Shown: positions 1 to 9,366, numbered from the stretch's first letter. The stretch is 64,000 nt of DNA from Kytococcus sedentarius DSM 20547 (GCF_000023925.1 NC_013169.1:434001-498000), one strand, 5' to 3'. The notes: generated by a model not told the origin, from the sequence alone. A program made the numbers and translations.

Positions 1-61
1 CGTACATGCGGGACATGTGGGCGGCGAAGGCTGCTCGGAGCTCGTGCTGTGCCACGGACAC
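1..61 (-). CDS. 5' end of a divergent gene, possibly DUF1338/HglS-like (partial)
   Basis: Only the first 20 codons lie in the window. A GTG start at 61 is preceded on the minus strand by a good GGAG ribosome site (about 8 bases away), and third codon positions are almost all G or C. The peptide starts VSVAQHELRAAFAAHMSRMY. From memory this resembles the start of DUF1338 proteins (2-oxoadipate dioxygenase/decarboxylase, lysine catabolism). Such a role would suit the neighbouring amino-acid dehydrogenase, but 20 residues cannot prove it. A second in-frame GTG two codons in is an alternative start. Confidence 0.4.
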   Translation of the reverse strand, partial: MSVAQHELRAAFAAHMSRMY

Positions 62-146
62 GGTGGTGTCTCCTGGGTGGTGGGGTGGCCGGTGGGTTGG
101 TGGGTCCGCCCCGACGGGCGGATGGCCGGTGTCGTAGGTGCCACCG

Positions 147-166
147 TGATGTGCGCCATATCATCA
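147..166. promoter_or_regulatory. Candidate LysR-type operator in the divergent promoter
   Basis: The arms TGATG (147-151) and CATCA (162-166) form an inverted repeat separated by 10 bases. This lies in the roughly 180-bp gap between the divergent gene at the left edge and the LysR gene. A TATCAT -10-like hexamer at 159-164 overlaps it. The position fits autoregulation by the adjacent LysR protein and control of the divergent gene; this is inference from position and symmetry. Confidence 0.35.
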
Positions 167-240
167 GCACAAGCGACAACACCTGCACGTGACCGTTGAG
201 CAAGGCTGATGAATCCGTGAGTCCACCCGAAGGAGCGCCG

Positions 241-1107
241 ATGTCCTGGACCCTGACGCAGCTGGAGACCTTCTGTGCGGTGGCCGATGCGGGGAGCATG
301 CACGCCGCATCGGTGGAGCGGGGGTACACCCCGGGTGCCGTCTCCCAGCAGATGGCGGCGCTCGCCCGGACGGTGGGGGCCGAGCTGTTCATCCGCGATG
401 GTCGGGGGGTGGTGCTCTCCGATGCGGGGCGCGGCTTCCTGCCCTACGCCCGCCGCCTGCTGCAGGAGGACGCGGCCGCCCGACGGGCCCTGGCCGAGCT
501 GCACTCCGGCCGGGCGACGGTGCGCGTGGGCATCTTCGAGACCGCGGGGTCGGTGGCCTGTCGGCCCGCACTGCGCCGGGCGGCCGCGGCCCAGCCGCCG
601 GTGGACCTCGTCTTCGAGGAGGTGGACGTGGAGCACGGGGTCGATGCGGTGCGCTCCGGCGTGGTGGACATCGCCCTGTCCGTGCACTACGAGCTGGTGC
701 CGGTGCAGTTGCCGCCGGGCGTGGTGGCGGTGGAGCTCCACGCCGAGCCGTTCGTGGAGGCGCGCTCTGCCGAGCCCGGCGGGGCGAGCACCTGGATCGC
801 ACCCCCGACCAGCGAGTCCTTCGGGCTCGCGGTGAAGGCCGCACTGGGCAGGGCGGGGGAGGACCAGGACGTGGCGCACGTTGTCACCGACACCGCGCTG
901 ATGGTGGCCCTGGTGGAGGCCGGGGTGGGGCGGGCCCTGGTCAACCCGCTGATGCTGCGGGTGCACCCGCGGGAGCTGGACGTGCGGCCGGCGCCGCAGT
1001 CGGGGAGCCGCTCCATCGTGGCCCTGACCACCGAGGCGCAGGGGCGACGGGCGAGCGTGCAGACGGCGCTGGGGGCGCTGGAGGACGTCTTTGCCGAGAT
1101 CCATTGA
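241..1107 (+). CDS. LysR-family transcriptional regulator
   Basis: A 288-residue LysR-type regulator. The N-terminus (about residues 1-60) is the winged helix-turn-helix, with the typical order LTQLETFCAVADAGSMHAAS, SQQMAALARTVGAELF and the GRGVVLSDAGR wing. The rest is the effector-binding fold. The ATG at 241 is chosen because GGAG lies just upstream; an in-frame TTG at 196 would add 15 residues with no homology. It stands divergent from the left-edge gene and just upstream of an amino-acid dehydrogenase, so it probably controls amino-acid catabolism. The effector cannot be told from sequence. Confidence 0.88.
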   Translation: MSWTLTQLETFCAVADAGSMHAASVERGYTPGAVSQQMAALARTVGAELFIRDGRGVVLSDAGRGFLPYARRLLQEDAAARRALAELHSGRATVRVGIFETAGSVACRPALRRAAAAQPPVDLVFEEVDVEHGVDAVRSGVVDIALSVHYELVPVQLPPGVVAVELHAEPFVEARSAEPGGASTWIAPPTSESFGLAVKAALGRAGEDQDVAHVVTDTALMVALVEAGVGRALVNPLMLRVHPRELDVRPAPQSGSRSIVALTTEAQGRRASVQTALGALEDVFAEIH

Positions 1108-1205
1108 CACCCACCCCCGGCCGTGTCACTGTGTGGTGAAACAGGAAGATGTGCTGCCAGTCACACGATCTTCGGGAAATCTTCCAGTCAACGGAGGGCG
1201 TGGGA

Positions 1206-2243
1206 ATGAATCATCTTGTGAGCACCCAGGAGTTCGGGGAGTACACCGTCTCCACCTACCGGTTCACCGACCAGCACACGCTGACGGTGGCGCACGAGAC
1301 CCGTGCCAGCCGTGAGCTTCCCGGCAACGGGGGGACGCGGTGGCTGCAGTACGGATCCACCGAGCAGGCGGAGGCCGAGGCACTGGTGCTCGCGCAGTGC
1401 ATGACCCGCAAGCACGCCCTGTACGACACGGGCTTCTGCGGCACGAAGCTCGTCATCGACGGCCCGGTGGACCTGGCCGACCGCAGCGTCGTGCACGACG
1501 CCATCGCGGACGTGCTGCGCCGCCACGACGGCGCGCTCTACACCGGGTGCGACCTGAACACGACCAGCGCCGACATGCGCGAGGTGGCCGCCCGCTACAA
1601 CTGCGTTCTGGACTCCCTGGGCAACCCGGCCGTGGACACCTCCACCTCCACCGGCAGCGGTGTGTTCGCCGCGATGATGACCACCGTCCAGCCGGGGGAG
1701 CGTCCCAGCGTGGCGGTCCACGGGCTGGGCAAGGTGGGCGGGCAGGTGGCCCGGCTGGCCCGCAACGCCGGCTTCGAGGTCTCCGGCTTCGACGTGCGCC
1801 GTGAGGCGGTGGAGAACGTCGGGGCCACCTACGTCACCGAGGGACAGCTCTTCGGCGGGGGACACGACATCGTGGTGCTGTGCTCGCTGTCCGGCGTGCT
1901 CACCGAGGAGCTGGCGCAGAGCCTGCAGGCCCGGTGGATCGTGGCCTCGGCGAACTCGCCCTTCCGCACCCCGGAGGCGCAGCGCATCGTGGAGGAGCGT
2001 GGCATCCACTACCTGCCCGACTACATCGCCAACTCCGGCGCCGTGCTGTGCGACGCACTGGAGTGGCGTGACCCGGACTTCTACGCGGGGCTCGACCAGG
2101 CCACCATCGACGGCTACGTGATGCGGACCATCCAGTCCCGCGCGCTGGGCGTGCTGGCCGAGGCCGTGTTGCGCGAGGTGACCCCGGAGACCGTGGCCTC
2201 GCGGGTCTGGAGCGAGAACATCCGCCCCGTCGTGCCCGCCTGA
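1206..2243 (+). CDS. Glu/Leu/Phe/Val-type amino acid dehydrogenase
   Basis: A 345-residue NAD-dependent amino-acid dehydrogenase that would oxidatively deaminate a branched-chain or aromatic amino acid to its 2-oxo acid. The catalytic half has K69 and K81 (TRKHAL, CGTKLVI) and D116 (TGCDLNTT). The Rossmann half carries GLGKVGG at 173-179. The usual GGGK around the second lysine is CGTK here, a mild oddity. Length is close to leucine dehydrogenases (about 350-365). The ATG at 1206 is preceded by GGAGGG; an upstream in-frame ATG at 1149 lacks a ribosome site. A TTGACA -35-like box overlaps the LysR stop codon. The 2-oxo acid could feed the 2-oxoacid dehydrogenase operon at 12-15.7 kb. Substrate uncertain. 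Confidence 0.85.
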   Translation: MNHLVSTQEFGEYTVSTYRFTDQHTLTVAHETRASRELPGNGGTRWLQYGSTEQAEAEALVLAQCMTRKHALYDTGFCGTKLVIDGPVDLADRSVVHDAIADVLRRHDGALYTGCDLNTTSADMREVAARYNCVLDSLGNPAVDTSTSTGSGVFAAMMTTVQPGERPSVAVHGLGKVGGQVARLARNAGFEVSGFDVRREAVENVGATYVTEGQLFGGGHDIVVLCSLSGVLTEELAQSLQARWIVASANSPFRTPEAQRIVEERGIHYLPDYIANSGAVLCDALEWRDPDFYAGLDQATIDGYVMRTIQSRALGVLAEAVLREVTPETVASRVWSENIRPVVPA

Positions 2244-2252
2244 GCGGCGCCT

Positions 2253-2306
2253 GCGCAGGGCTGAGCCCCCCCCCCGTCGTGACCGGCGGGGGGCTCAGCC
2301 CTGCGC
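2253..2306. terminator. Bidirectional hairpin terminator between convergent genes
   Basis: A perfect 19-bp stem (2253-2271 with 2288-2306) and 16-base loop lie between convergent genes. The right arm contains the stop codon and last codons of the minus-strand DUF1028 gene. There is no T-tract on either side, as is common in high-GC actinobacteria. Confidence 0.75.
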
Positions 2307-3155
2307 CGGCCCGGCCCCCAGGTGCTGCAGCACCCGGGGATCGATGCCCTCGCGCGTCATCCGCATCTCCAGGTTCTCCACCGCCGCCCAGCGCTCCAGC
2401 GCGTCGTGGAGGGCCTCGAGCCCGCCACCGTCCACGGCGACGCCCCAGCGCCCGAGCCCCGCTGCGACCTCGTGGGCCCGGGCCTCGGCCGCGGCGTCCC
2501 CCGCCAGGGGAAGCACCTCAGCGGGCACCCCGGTGACCAGCTCGTCCACCTCCATCAGGCGGGCCAGCTCGGTGGGCGCCTGCGGGTGGTCGTCGACGCG
2601 CAGGTCGGCCACCACCCCGTAGGCGTCGTAGCCGCCACCGGCGCGCACCACGTACAGCGCCGCCCCCTGCCGCCCGCGGGAGTCGCCTCCGGCGGCGTCC
2701 CCGGCGAGCAGCACCCGGACCAGCCGGCGCGGCAGCGGCAGCTCGGCGTGCGCGTGCCAGGCGGCCTCCATGTCGGCCACCACCTCCTCGGAGGCCAGGA
2801 TGTTGCCCTGGATGGCGTAGCCCGAGTCCGCGTCGCCCCCGGACCGCCCACCGCACCACGGGATGCAGTCCGCGCCGGTGAAGGTCGCCTGTCCGGTCGC
2901 GGAGACCACGCCCAGCTGCCGGTGGGAGGCGGCGGTGTCACGCGCGGTGGCGCGCGCCACCGCCTCGGCGGGGGTCACCCCATCGGCCACCAGATCCAGC
3001 AGCTCGTCGCGGTAGGCGACGCGTGCCATCGCCTGGGTGGCGGCGGCACCCACGCCCACGCGGGCGGCGGGCACCAGCGCGCCCACGGCGGGGAACTTGC
3101 TGGCCACCGCCACACCGAAGGTCTCACCGGAACGGGCCACCACGGAGAAGGTCAT
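2295..3155 (-). CDS. DUF1028 family protein
   Basis: A DUF1028 (Ntn-hydrolase-like fold) protein of about 286 residues. It opens with the family hallmark MTFSVVARSGETFGVAVASK, followed by GVGAAATQA and the SGYAIQGNILAS segment. Members often occur with amidohydrolases or peptidases, but their reaction is not established. I prefer the ATG at 3155, because the conserved domain begins there and a CACACT -10-like box lies 6 bases upstream, which fits a leaderless mRNA. A GTG at 3203 would add 16 residues. The C-terminal tail is encoded inside the terminator stem shared with the convergent dehydrogenase. Confidence 0.8.
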   Translation of the reverse strand: MTFSVVARSGETFGVAVASKFPAVGALVPAARVGVGAAATQAMARVAYRDELLDLVADGVTPAEAVARATARDTAASHRQLGVVSATGQATFTGADCIPWCGGRSGGDADSGYAIQGNILASEEVVADMEAAWHAHAELPLPRRLVRVLLAGDAAGGDSRGRQGAALYVVRAGGGYDAYGVVADLRVDDHPQAPTELARLMEVDELVTGVPAEVLPLAGDAAAEARAHEVAAGLGRWGVAVDGGGLEALHDALERWAAVENLEMRMTREGIDPRVLQHLGAGPAQG

Positions 3156-3300
3156 GTCCACAGTGTGGTCGGTCACCCTCACGGGCTCGACACGTGCGTC
3201 CACCGCCGTGAGGTGCGAGGGTGAGAGGTCCCCACCGGGAGCGCCCTCTCATCGGCGCTCCTGCCGCCCCGTCCCTGGTGAGACCCCCCACAGGAGCTCC

Positions 3301-4437
3301 ATGACCCCCGATGACCCCCCTGAACTGAGCGTCCTGCTCATCGCCGACCCCGGCCTGCCCACCCGCCGCGCCCACGCCGTGCGCGACCGCCTCGAGCAGG
3401 AGCTCGCGGACACCTACAAGCAGGACGTCAGCGTGCAGGTGCAGTCCGACCTGCTGCGCGTCGACCAGGCCCACGCTCTGGACCTGGAGACGGCCGCGGA
3501 GCTCTCGACCCGCCACGGCACCGTCGACGTGCTGCTGCTGCTCACCGAGATGCCGCGCTACGTCGACGGGCGGCCCCTGGTGGCCGGCGCTTTCCCCGGG
3601 TACGGCGTCGGGGTCCTCTCGCTGCCCACTCTGGGCATGCGGATGGGGACGCAGCGCCTGCTGCGGGTGCTCACCGCCTGCGCCGTGCGCATCGCCCAGG
3701 TGCCCGGTGGGGAGTCCGAGGAGGTGCGCTACCCGCCGCACCTGGGCGGGGCCCGGTGGAGCCGACGGGACGACGGTAGTTACGCCCTGACCTTCAACCG
3801 CTGGACCGGCGCCACCCGCATGGTGATGGGCATGGTTCTGTCCAACGAGCCGTGGCGGGTTGTGCCCCGCCTCTCATCGGCCTTCGCCGCCGCCATGGCA
3901 ACCGGCGCCTTCGGCGTCTTCTACAGCTCCATCTGGCAGATGTCCGACGCCTTGAGCGTCTTCCGGCTGGCCCTGACCGCGGTCGTGGCCGTCATCATGA
4001 TGGTGCTGTGGCTGGTGCTGCGCCACCGGCTTTGGGACTCCCCGCGCGGTGGCCGGCCGCCGGGGCTGGTGCTGCTCTACAACCTGTCCACCGGGGTGAC
4101 CCTGACGCTGGCGGTGGTCGCCCTCTACGCCCTGCTGGTGCTGGTGATCCTGGCCGCATCCCTCATCGTCATCGCGCCGGGGTTCATGGGTGACGTGCTG
4201 GGCTACCCGGCGGACTTCGCCAATTACCTGAAGATCGCGTGGTTCGCCGCCGCGATGGGGGTGGTGGCCGGCGCCCTGGGCACCAGCTTCGACGACGAGA
4301 CCGCCGTGCGCAGCCTGACCCACGGACAGCGGGAGCGCCAGCGGCTCGCCGCGCTGGAGGAGGCAGGGGACGACGCCCACCGGGGCGCCCACCCGGCCAC
4401 CCCACCGGAGGACGACGGGGAGCGCCCGGCCACCTGA
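3301..4437 (+). CDS. Membrane protein of unknown function
   Basis: A 378-residue protein I do not recognise. The first roughly 190 residues are soluble and alternate hydrophobic and polar stretches ([49 protein letters not shown]). About four transmembrane segments follow (around 195-215, 222-245, 262-290, 312-332), then a charged, proline-rich tail. AGGAG lies just before ATG 3301. The gene ends 13 bases before hutI in the same direction, so the two may be co-transcribed. Confidence 0.7.
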   Translation: MTPDDPPELSVLLIADPGLPTRRAHAVRDRLEQELADTYKQDVSVQVQSDLLRVDQAHALDLETAAELSTRHGTVDVLLLLTEMPRYVDGRPLVAGAFPGYGVGVLSLPTLGMRMGTQRLLRVLTACAVRIAQVPGGESEEVRYPPHLGGARWSRRDDGSYALTFNRWTGATRMVMGMVLSNEPWRVVPRLSSAFAAAMATGAFGVFYSSIWQMSDALSVFRLALTAVVAVIMMVLWLVLRHRLWDSPRGGRPPGLVLLYNLSTGVTLTLAVVALYALLVLVILAASLIVIAPGFMGDVLGYPADFANYLKIAWFAAAMGVVAGALGTSFDDETAVRSLTHGQRERQRLAALEEAGDDAHRGAHPATPPEDDGERPAT

Positions 4438-4450
4438 GAGACTCGCATCC

Positions 4451-5701
4451 ATGGCCATGCTGATCACCGACATCGCTGAACTGGTCACCCACGACCCCAT
4501 GCACCCCGACAGCCTCGATGCGGTCGGCGGTGCCACGGGCGCCGACGCCCTGCACGCCGGTCTGGGCCTCATCCGAGACGCCGCGATGGTGGTGGGCTCC
4601 AAAGCGCCGGACGAGCCGAGCACCATCCAGTGGATCGGGCGCGCGGCGGACGCGCCGCAGGCCGACTGGGCGGTCTCGGTGGAGGGCAGCGCTGTCATCC
4701 CCGGGTTCGTGGACTCACACTCCCACCTGTGGTTCGCGGGGGACCGGTCGGCGGAGTTCGCGGCCCGGATGGCCGGGCAGGCCTACGACGGCGGCGGGAT
4801 CGCCACCACCATCGAGGCCACGCGCGCCGCGCGGCCGGTGGACATCGCGGGGCTGGTGCGCACCCGCATCGCCGAGATGCGTGCCCAGGGCACCACGACG
4901 GTGGAGGTCAAGACCGGCTACGGGCTCGACGTGGCCACCGAGGCCGAGGCGGCGCGGCGCCTGCGCGAGGTGACCGATGAGGTGACCTTCCTGGGTGCCC
5001 ACGTGGTGCCGCCGGAGTACCGCGACGGGCCAGCGGGGACGCGCGGGGACTACGTGGAGCTGGTGTGTGGCGAGATGCTGCGGGCCGTGGCGCCGCACGT
5101 GCGGTGGGTGGACGTCTTCTGCGAGCCGAACAGCCCGTACGCGTTCACGGGCGAGGAGTCGCGGCGCGTGCTGGAGGCCGGGCGCGATGCGGGGCTGGCG
5201 CTGCGCGTGCACGGCAACCAGCTGGGCGAGGGGCCCGGCGCGCAGCTGGCGGTGGAGCTGGGGGCGGCGGCGGTGGACCACTGCACGTACCTCTCGGAGG
5301 CCGACGTGGAGGCCCTCGCCGGCTCGTGGGCCGACGGAGGCCAGGGCACCGTGGCGGGTCTGTTGCCGGGGGTGGAGTTCTCCACCAAGCACCCCTATCC
5401 CGACGCGCGGAGGCTGATCGACGCGGGGGCCGTGGTCGCGCTGGCGAGCGACTGCAACCCGGGCACCTGCTACTCGTCCTCGATGCCGTTCATGATCGCG
5501 ATGGCGGTGCGGGAGATGGGTATGACGCCCGCGGAGGCACTGCAGGCGGCCACGGTGGGTGGGGCACGCTCGCTGCGGCGCGATGACGTGGGCGTGTTGC
5601 GTGTGGGGGCGCGGGCGGACCTGGCGCGGGTGGACGGCCCGAGCTGGCTGCACATTCCCTACCGGCCGGGGGTGCCGGTGGTGCGGGCCCTGGAGGTGTG
5701 A
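4451..5701 (+). CDS. hutI: Imidazolonepropionase
   Basis: A 416-residue amidohydrolase matching HutI, which hydrolyses 4-imidazolone-5-propanoate to N-formimino-L-glutamate in histidine degradation. The metal-binding HxH is H90/H92 in the [19 protein letters not shown] block, followed by the GGGI loop, [29 protein letters not shown] and [14 protein letters not shown]. Length is normal. No hutH, hutU, hutG or other hut gene lies in the window, so it is separated from the rest of the pathway or serves a related imidazolone. The next small gene starts 2 bases after its stop codon, suggesting coupling. Confidence 0.9.
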   Translation: MAMLITDIAELVTHDPMHPDSLDAVGGATGADALHAGLGLIRDAAMVVGSKAPDEPSTIQWIGRAADAPQADWAVSVEGSAVIPGFVDSHSHLWFAGDRSAEFAARMAGQAYDGGGIATTIEATRAARPVDIAGLVRTRIAEMRAQGTTTVEVKTGYGLDVATEAEAARRLREVTDEVTFLGAHVVPPEYRDGPAGTRGDYVELVCGEMLRAVAPHVRWVDVFCEPNSPYAFTGEESRRVLEAGRDAGLALRVHGNQLGEGPGAQLAVELGAAAVDHCTYLSEADVEALAGSWADGGQGTVAGLLPGVEFSTKHPYPDARRLIDAGAVVALASDCNPGTCYSSSMPFMIAMAVREMGMTPAEALQAATVGGARSLRRDDVGVLRVGARADLARVDGPSWLHIPYRPGVPVVRALEV

Positions 5702-5703
5702 CG

Positions 5704-5949
5704 ATGGCGCGCTCGGCGTCGGTGTGGCGGTTGCCGTGGACGCCGGTGACCGGGAGCTGGTTGAAGAACATGGCCGATGTCATGGGCCATGCCCCGGTGG
5801 GCAGCGACCCCCTCTCGGGCTTCTTTGCGTTCCTGCTGTTCATCCCGCTCCTGGTGGTGTTCGTGTTCTGGTTGGTGGAGATCGCCGTGGAGCTGGTGCT
5901 GTGGCCGTTCTTCCTGCTGGTGCGTGCCTTCGCCCGCGGCGTGACCTGA
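5704..5949 (+). CDS. Small membrane protein downstream of hutI
   Basis: An 81-residue protein with one or two hydrophobic helices (GFFAFLLFIPLLVVFVFWLV, VELVLWPFFLLVRAF) and a basic N-terminus. The ATG at 5704 lies 7 bases after a GGAGG inside the end of hutI, so translation is probably coupled. A GTG at 5698 would sit too close to that ribosome site. Function unknown. Confidence 0.6.
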   Translation: MARSASVWRLPWTPVTGSWLKNMADVMGHAPVGSDPLSGFFAFLLFIPLLVVFVFWLVEIAVELVLWPFFLLVRAFARGVT

Positions 5950-5994
5950 CAGAGGGAGTGGCGTCGCCTGACCGGCACGTCCAACGAAGGGCTG

Positions 5995-6205
5995 CTCTCG
6001 GAAGAGCAGCGGGGACGCCATCCTGGCGATCAACGTGCCGATCCGCTCGCGGCGCTCGGCCTCCTCGGGGTACTTCTTGCGGATGCCCGCGCCGGTCAGC
6101 ATGTCGGTGATCCCCATGTCCCGGTCGCGCAGCCGCTCGTCGATGCGGAAGTCCAGCTCCACGCTCGCCTCGCGCGGGGCGAGCTCGGCGGCGATGTTGC
6201 CCCAC
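5995..6205 (-). pseudogene. Remnant of a histidine-phosphatase (phosphoglycerate mutase-like) gene
   Basis: Between two plus-strand membrane-protein genes, the minus strand carries about 65 codons with nearly 100% G/C at third positions, reading NIAAEL...DERLRDRDMGITDML and RKKYPEEAERRERIG. This matches the middle of histidine-phosphatase proteins, where the tSRARxTAe-iaaeL helix is followed by DeRLrERd and then a PEEAxRRxxxG block that normally continues into GGESWADV. Here the sequence departs straight after RRERIG, and the N-terminal RHG catalytic motif is missing. It is an internal fragment of a lost gene. Confidence 0.6.
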
Positions 6206-6245
6206 CCGCCCCGCCCTTCCGCGCCGCCCCACCTACCCTTGCCCC

Positions 6246-6641
6246 ATGACCACCGTTGCCTCGGCCATCATCGTCCTGGCCATCCTCGCCATCATCGTGC
6301 AGGCGGTCCTGTTCGCGGTGCGCCACAACGGCACCGAGCGGGCCCTCATCATCGGTTCCCTGGGGACCTGGCCGCTGCTGGTCATCTGGGCGGAGGCCGC
6401 CCTGGTCATGCTGATCGTCCGCAGCTTCTCCAACGACCGCAGCCTGTGGGACCTCGCCACCGACGGCGGCGCCTGGGTGAGCGCCCTGGGGATCGGCTTC
6501 GCCCTGTCCGCCGGCTGCCTGGTGGCCGTGCGCTGGCTGCGCACCGTCAGCGACGGCGAGCCCACCTGGAACGTCCCCGGCTCCAGCCTGCTGGCCATCA
6601 TCACCGCCGCCGTCGTGGGCCTGTCCGACCTGCCCCTCTGA
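6246..6641 (+). CDS. Small integral membrane protein
   Basis: A 131-residue protein with about four hydrophobic helices (near 5-25, 35-60, 75-97, 112-128), not assigned to a family. TACCCT lies 6 bases before the ATG and there is no ribosome site, so the mRNA is probably leaderless. Function unknown. Confidence 0.65.
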   Translation: MTTVASAIIVLAILAIIVQAVLFAVRHNGTERALIIGSLGTWPLLVIWAEAALVMLIVRSFSNDRSLWDLATDGGAWVSALGIGFALSAGCLVAVRWLRTVSDGEPTWNVPGSSLLAIITAAVVGLSDLPL

Positions 6642-6746
6642 GGCCGGCGCGCCCCGCCCCCTCGTGGCACCCGTCGTTCCCGGTCGCGCCCGCCGGCGCC
6701 CCGGGCCCCCCGATGCGGTGAGCCCACCGCACGTATCCTGCGCACC

Positions 6747-7946
6747 ATGGCTGCCCTCCCCCTCGCGGACCTCGCCGCACTGCGCGAGGCCTGGCTCTCC
6801 CACCTGACCGCCGAGCTCACCGTCGCCCGTGCGGTGCGCGAGGAGGTCCACGCCGACCCGCGCCTCTCCGGTGACGAGGAGTCCACGGCCGACCTCGTGG
6901 CCGACGCCCTGGAGATCCCGATGCAGCGCATCGCCGGCACCGGGCGCATCGGCCGCATCGGTCCACAGACGGGACCGGCCGTGATGCTCCGCGCGGAGAT
7001 GGACGCCCTCCCCATCGAGGAGGCCACTGGCGCGCCCTTCGCCTCCACCAACGGTGCCATGCACGCCTGCGGCCACGACGTGCACATGGCAGCCCTGGTG
7101 GCCGTGGTGCGTGCCGCTCGAGGCCTTGACCTCCCGGTGGGCCTGGTGCCCCTGCTCCAGCCGCGCGAGGAGTCCGCCCCGCACGGCGGCTTCGACGTGG
7201 TGAGCAGTGGACTCCTCGACGACCACCAGGTCGGCGTCTCGGTGGGCGCCCACGTGCACGCCGACGTGCCGCTGGGAAGCGTCGCGACCGGCGCCGGGGT
7301 GGTCAACGCCGCCGCCGACAGCTTCCGCCTCAGCTTCGAGGGGGCCGGCGGGCACGGCGCCTACCCCCACCACGGCAACGACGTGATGGCGGCGACGGCA
7401 ACCACCGCCCTGGGGCTACAGGACGTGGTGCGCAAGACCGTCGACCCGATGCACCCGGTCACCCTCACCGTCGGACACCTCTCGGCCGGCCCCCCGGCCG
7501 ACAACGTGCTGCCGGAGACCGGGCTGATCCTGGGCACTCTGCGCACGGTCAACGCCGAGGACCGGCAGCGCGTGCAGGACGCAGTCCGCCTGCACGCCAC
7601 CCGCACCGCCGAGGCCTTCGGCGTCACCTGCGAGGTGGTGCACACCCGCGGCATGCCGGTGCTGGCCAACGACGAAGCCCTGGTGGGCTTCACAGACCGC
7701 TGGCTGCTGGAGTCCGGCATCCGGGCCGCGGAGCCGATGCGGTCCATGGGCGCCGACGACTTCTCGTTCTACACCGACCGGATGCCCGGCCTCATGGCCT
7801 TCGTCGGCACCCGCCGCGAGGGCGAGGCCGGCACCGTCGGCCTCCACGACGCCCGCTTCCTGCCCCCGGCGGAGGTGGTGGGCACCATGGCCCGGGTCAT
7901 GGTCTCCGGCTACCTCGCCGGCGCGCAGCTCCTCTCCGACGGCTGA
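6747..7946 (+). CDS. M20-family amidohydrolase (hippurate/IAA-amino acid hydrolase type)
   Basis: A 399-residue metal-dependent amidohydrolase of the M20D branch, which cleaves N-acyl amino acids. Visible are LRAEMDALPIEE, the metal motif H106-A-C-G-H110-D-V-H, LLQPREE (catalytic Glu pair), the dimerisation domain containing GGHGAYPHHGND, and the C-terminal SMGADDFSFY. Length is normal. TATCCT lies 7 bases before the ATG and no ribosome site is present, fitting a leaderless mRNA. The natural substrate cannot be read from sequence. Confidence 0.88.
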   Translation: MAALPLADLAALREAWLSHLTAELTVARAVREEVHADPRLSGDEESTADLVADALEIPMQRIAGTGRIGRIGPQTGPAVMLRAEMDALPIEEATGAPFASTNGAMHACGHDVHMAALVAVVRAARGLDLPVGLVPLLQPREESAPHGGFDVVSSGLLDDHQVGVSVGAHVHADVPLGSVATGAGVVNAAADSFRLSFEGAGGHGAYPHHGNDVMAATATTALGLQDVVRKTVDPMHPVTLTVGHLSAGPPADNVLPETGLILGTLRTVNAEDRQRVQDAVRLHATRTAEAFGVTCEVVHTRGMPVLANDEALVGFTDRWLLESGIRAAEPMRSMGADDFSFYTDRMPGLMAFVGTRREGEAGTVGLHDARFLPPAEVVGTMARVMVSGYLAGAQLLSDG

Positions 7947-7977
7947 GGCGGCGGAGCGGCCCCCCGCGACCGCCGGC

Positions 7978-9246
7978 TCAGCCGAACACCCGGCTGACGG
8001 TGCCCTTGCGGTGGAAGCCGTGCAGGCGGGAGGAGTCCCGGCGCACCTTCACCGAGTACATCGAGTCCACGACGTACCCGTTGCCGAGGTAGATCGCCAC
8101 GTGCTGGATCCAGCCCGAGCTGTTCGTGTACCAGATCAGGTCGCCCCGGCGCCGCTGCGAGAACGCGAAACGCGGCAGCTTGTCGTGGTTGTACAGGGCC
8201 CGCGAGGTGCGGTGCCCGGGGGAGGCGTGGAGGCGCACGGTGATCGGGCTCGGGTGCACCCCCGCCGAGTACATCGACTGCAGCACGAGGCCGGAGCAGT
8301 CGTAGCCGTAGCGGTACGGGCCCGCACCGCCCCAGGTGTAGTCCGCGCCCTGCTGCGCGCGGGCGAAGGCGATCATCTGCTCCACCCGCTGCGCCCTCGT
8401 GGCCGAGAGGCCCAGCTTGGGCTGCTGGACCCACCCGTCGATGTAGTAGGTGGAGCGGGCGAAGCCCATCGCGGCCCAGGTCCGCGGCCCGACCACGCCG
8501 TCCGCCGTCAGGCCGTGGGCACGCTGGAAGCGCTTCACCGCGTCGACCGCGGCCGGGGTCATCCGGTGCAGGAGCTGCCCCTGGTCGATGCCGAGGCGCC
8601 GCAGCACCAGCTTCACCCGCGTCCCCGTCCAACCGAGCTTGATCGGCTGCCCGCTGCCGGGGGAGGGGATCGAGGTCACCGGCGTCAGATACCCCGGTGT
8701 CGGGTCGTCCCCACCGCCGCTGAGGGGCACCAGGTAGGTGTGCCACGCGTAGCCGCGGGAGCCGACCTTCACCCAGCCGCTGCTCAACCGGGTGCCGGAG
8801 ACGACCTCACCGGCCGCCAGCCAGCCGACCACGGCGTGGCTCATGCCCGGCCCCGAGCGGAGGTTGACCCCGCGGGAGCGGTAGCGGGTCCCGCTGTTCC
8901 CGCCGCCGTCGTAGTAGGCGTCCAGGAGGGCGTCGAGACGGCGCTTGGTGCCGGTGCCCGCGATCCCGTCGACCAGCAGGCCCTGCCGGGTCTGGAAGGC
9001 ACGCACGGCGCGGGTGGTGATGGCCCCGTACACGCCGTCGAGCGCGACCTTCGGGGTCACGTTCCCCACCTTGTTCAGGGCCCACTGCAGGCGCTGCACG
9101 TACCCGCCGCGGTGGCCGGGCCGCAGCGGGTAGGGCCCCAGGCGGGAGATGTCCCAGGCCTGGGCGGGAGTGGCCAGGCCGGCGGCCCCGGCGGCGGCCA
9201 GGACCCCCGTCCCGACCAGGAGGGTGCGGCGCGTGATCTGTTCCAT
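7978..9246 (-). CDS. Secreted peptidoglycan hydrolase: PG-binding, SH3, PG-binding, NlpC/P60
   Basis: A 422-residue exported cell-wall enzyme. Residues 1-30 form a signal peptide with a twin arginine (TRRTLLVG) and AQA cleavage site. Peptidoglycan-binding repeats occur at about 45-110 and 202-262, a bacterial SH3 domain at about 122-173, and an NlpC/P60 endopeptidase at about 285-422. The catalytic C317 is in YGYDCSGLV and H382 in GWIQHVAIYLG. It would cut the peptide stem of peptidoglycan outside the membrane, probably during division or remodelling. It is divergent from the two-component system at 9.36 kb. Confidence 0.9.
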   Translation of the reverse strand: MEQITRRTLLVGTGVLAAAGAAGLATPAQAWDISRLGPYPLRPGHRGGYVQRLQWALNKVGNVTPKVALDGVYGAITTRAVRAFQTRQGLLVDGIAGTGTKRRLDALLDAYYDGGGNSGTRYRSRGVNLRSGPGMSHAVVGWLAAGEVVSGTRLSSGWVKVGSRGYAWHTYLVPLSGGGDDPTPGYLTPVTSIPSPGSGQPIKLGWTGTRVKLVLRRLGIDQGQLLHRMTPAAVDAVKRFQRAHGLTADGVVGPRTWAAMGFARSTYYIDGWVQQPKLGLSATRAQRVEQMIAFARAQQGADYTWGGAGPYRYGYDCSGLVLQSMYSAGVHPSPITVRLHASPGHRTSRALYNHDKLPRFAFSQRRRGDLIWYTNSSGWIQHVAIYLGNGYVVDSMYSVKVRRDSSRLHGFHRKGTVSRVFG

Positions 9247-9366
9247 CGTGGTTCCCCTGGGGTGGTGGGCAAGGCGGGCTGACTCGTGCTTTGGAGGCTA
9301 GCGCAACGCCGCCCCCGACCGCAGGCGGATACCCCCGACGACCGGGCGAACCTACCCTCTGTCGTG

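Noticed and set aside
1188-2009. A 273-codon minus-strand ORF opposite the amino-acid dehydrogenase
   Set aside because: Its translation is His/Gly/Ala-rich with no domain, and the plus strand has clear dehydrogenase motifs; it is an antisense effect of high GC third positions. The same holds for the long opposite-strand frames at 6096-7373, 24605-26635, 28607-31099, 41922-44885 and 56237-57643.
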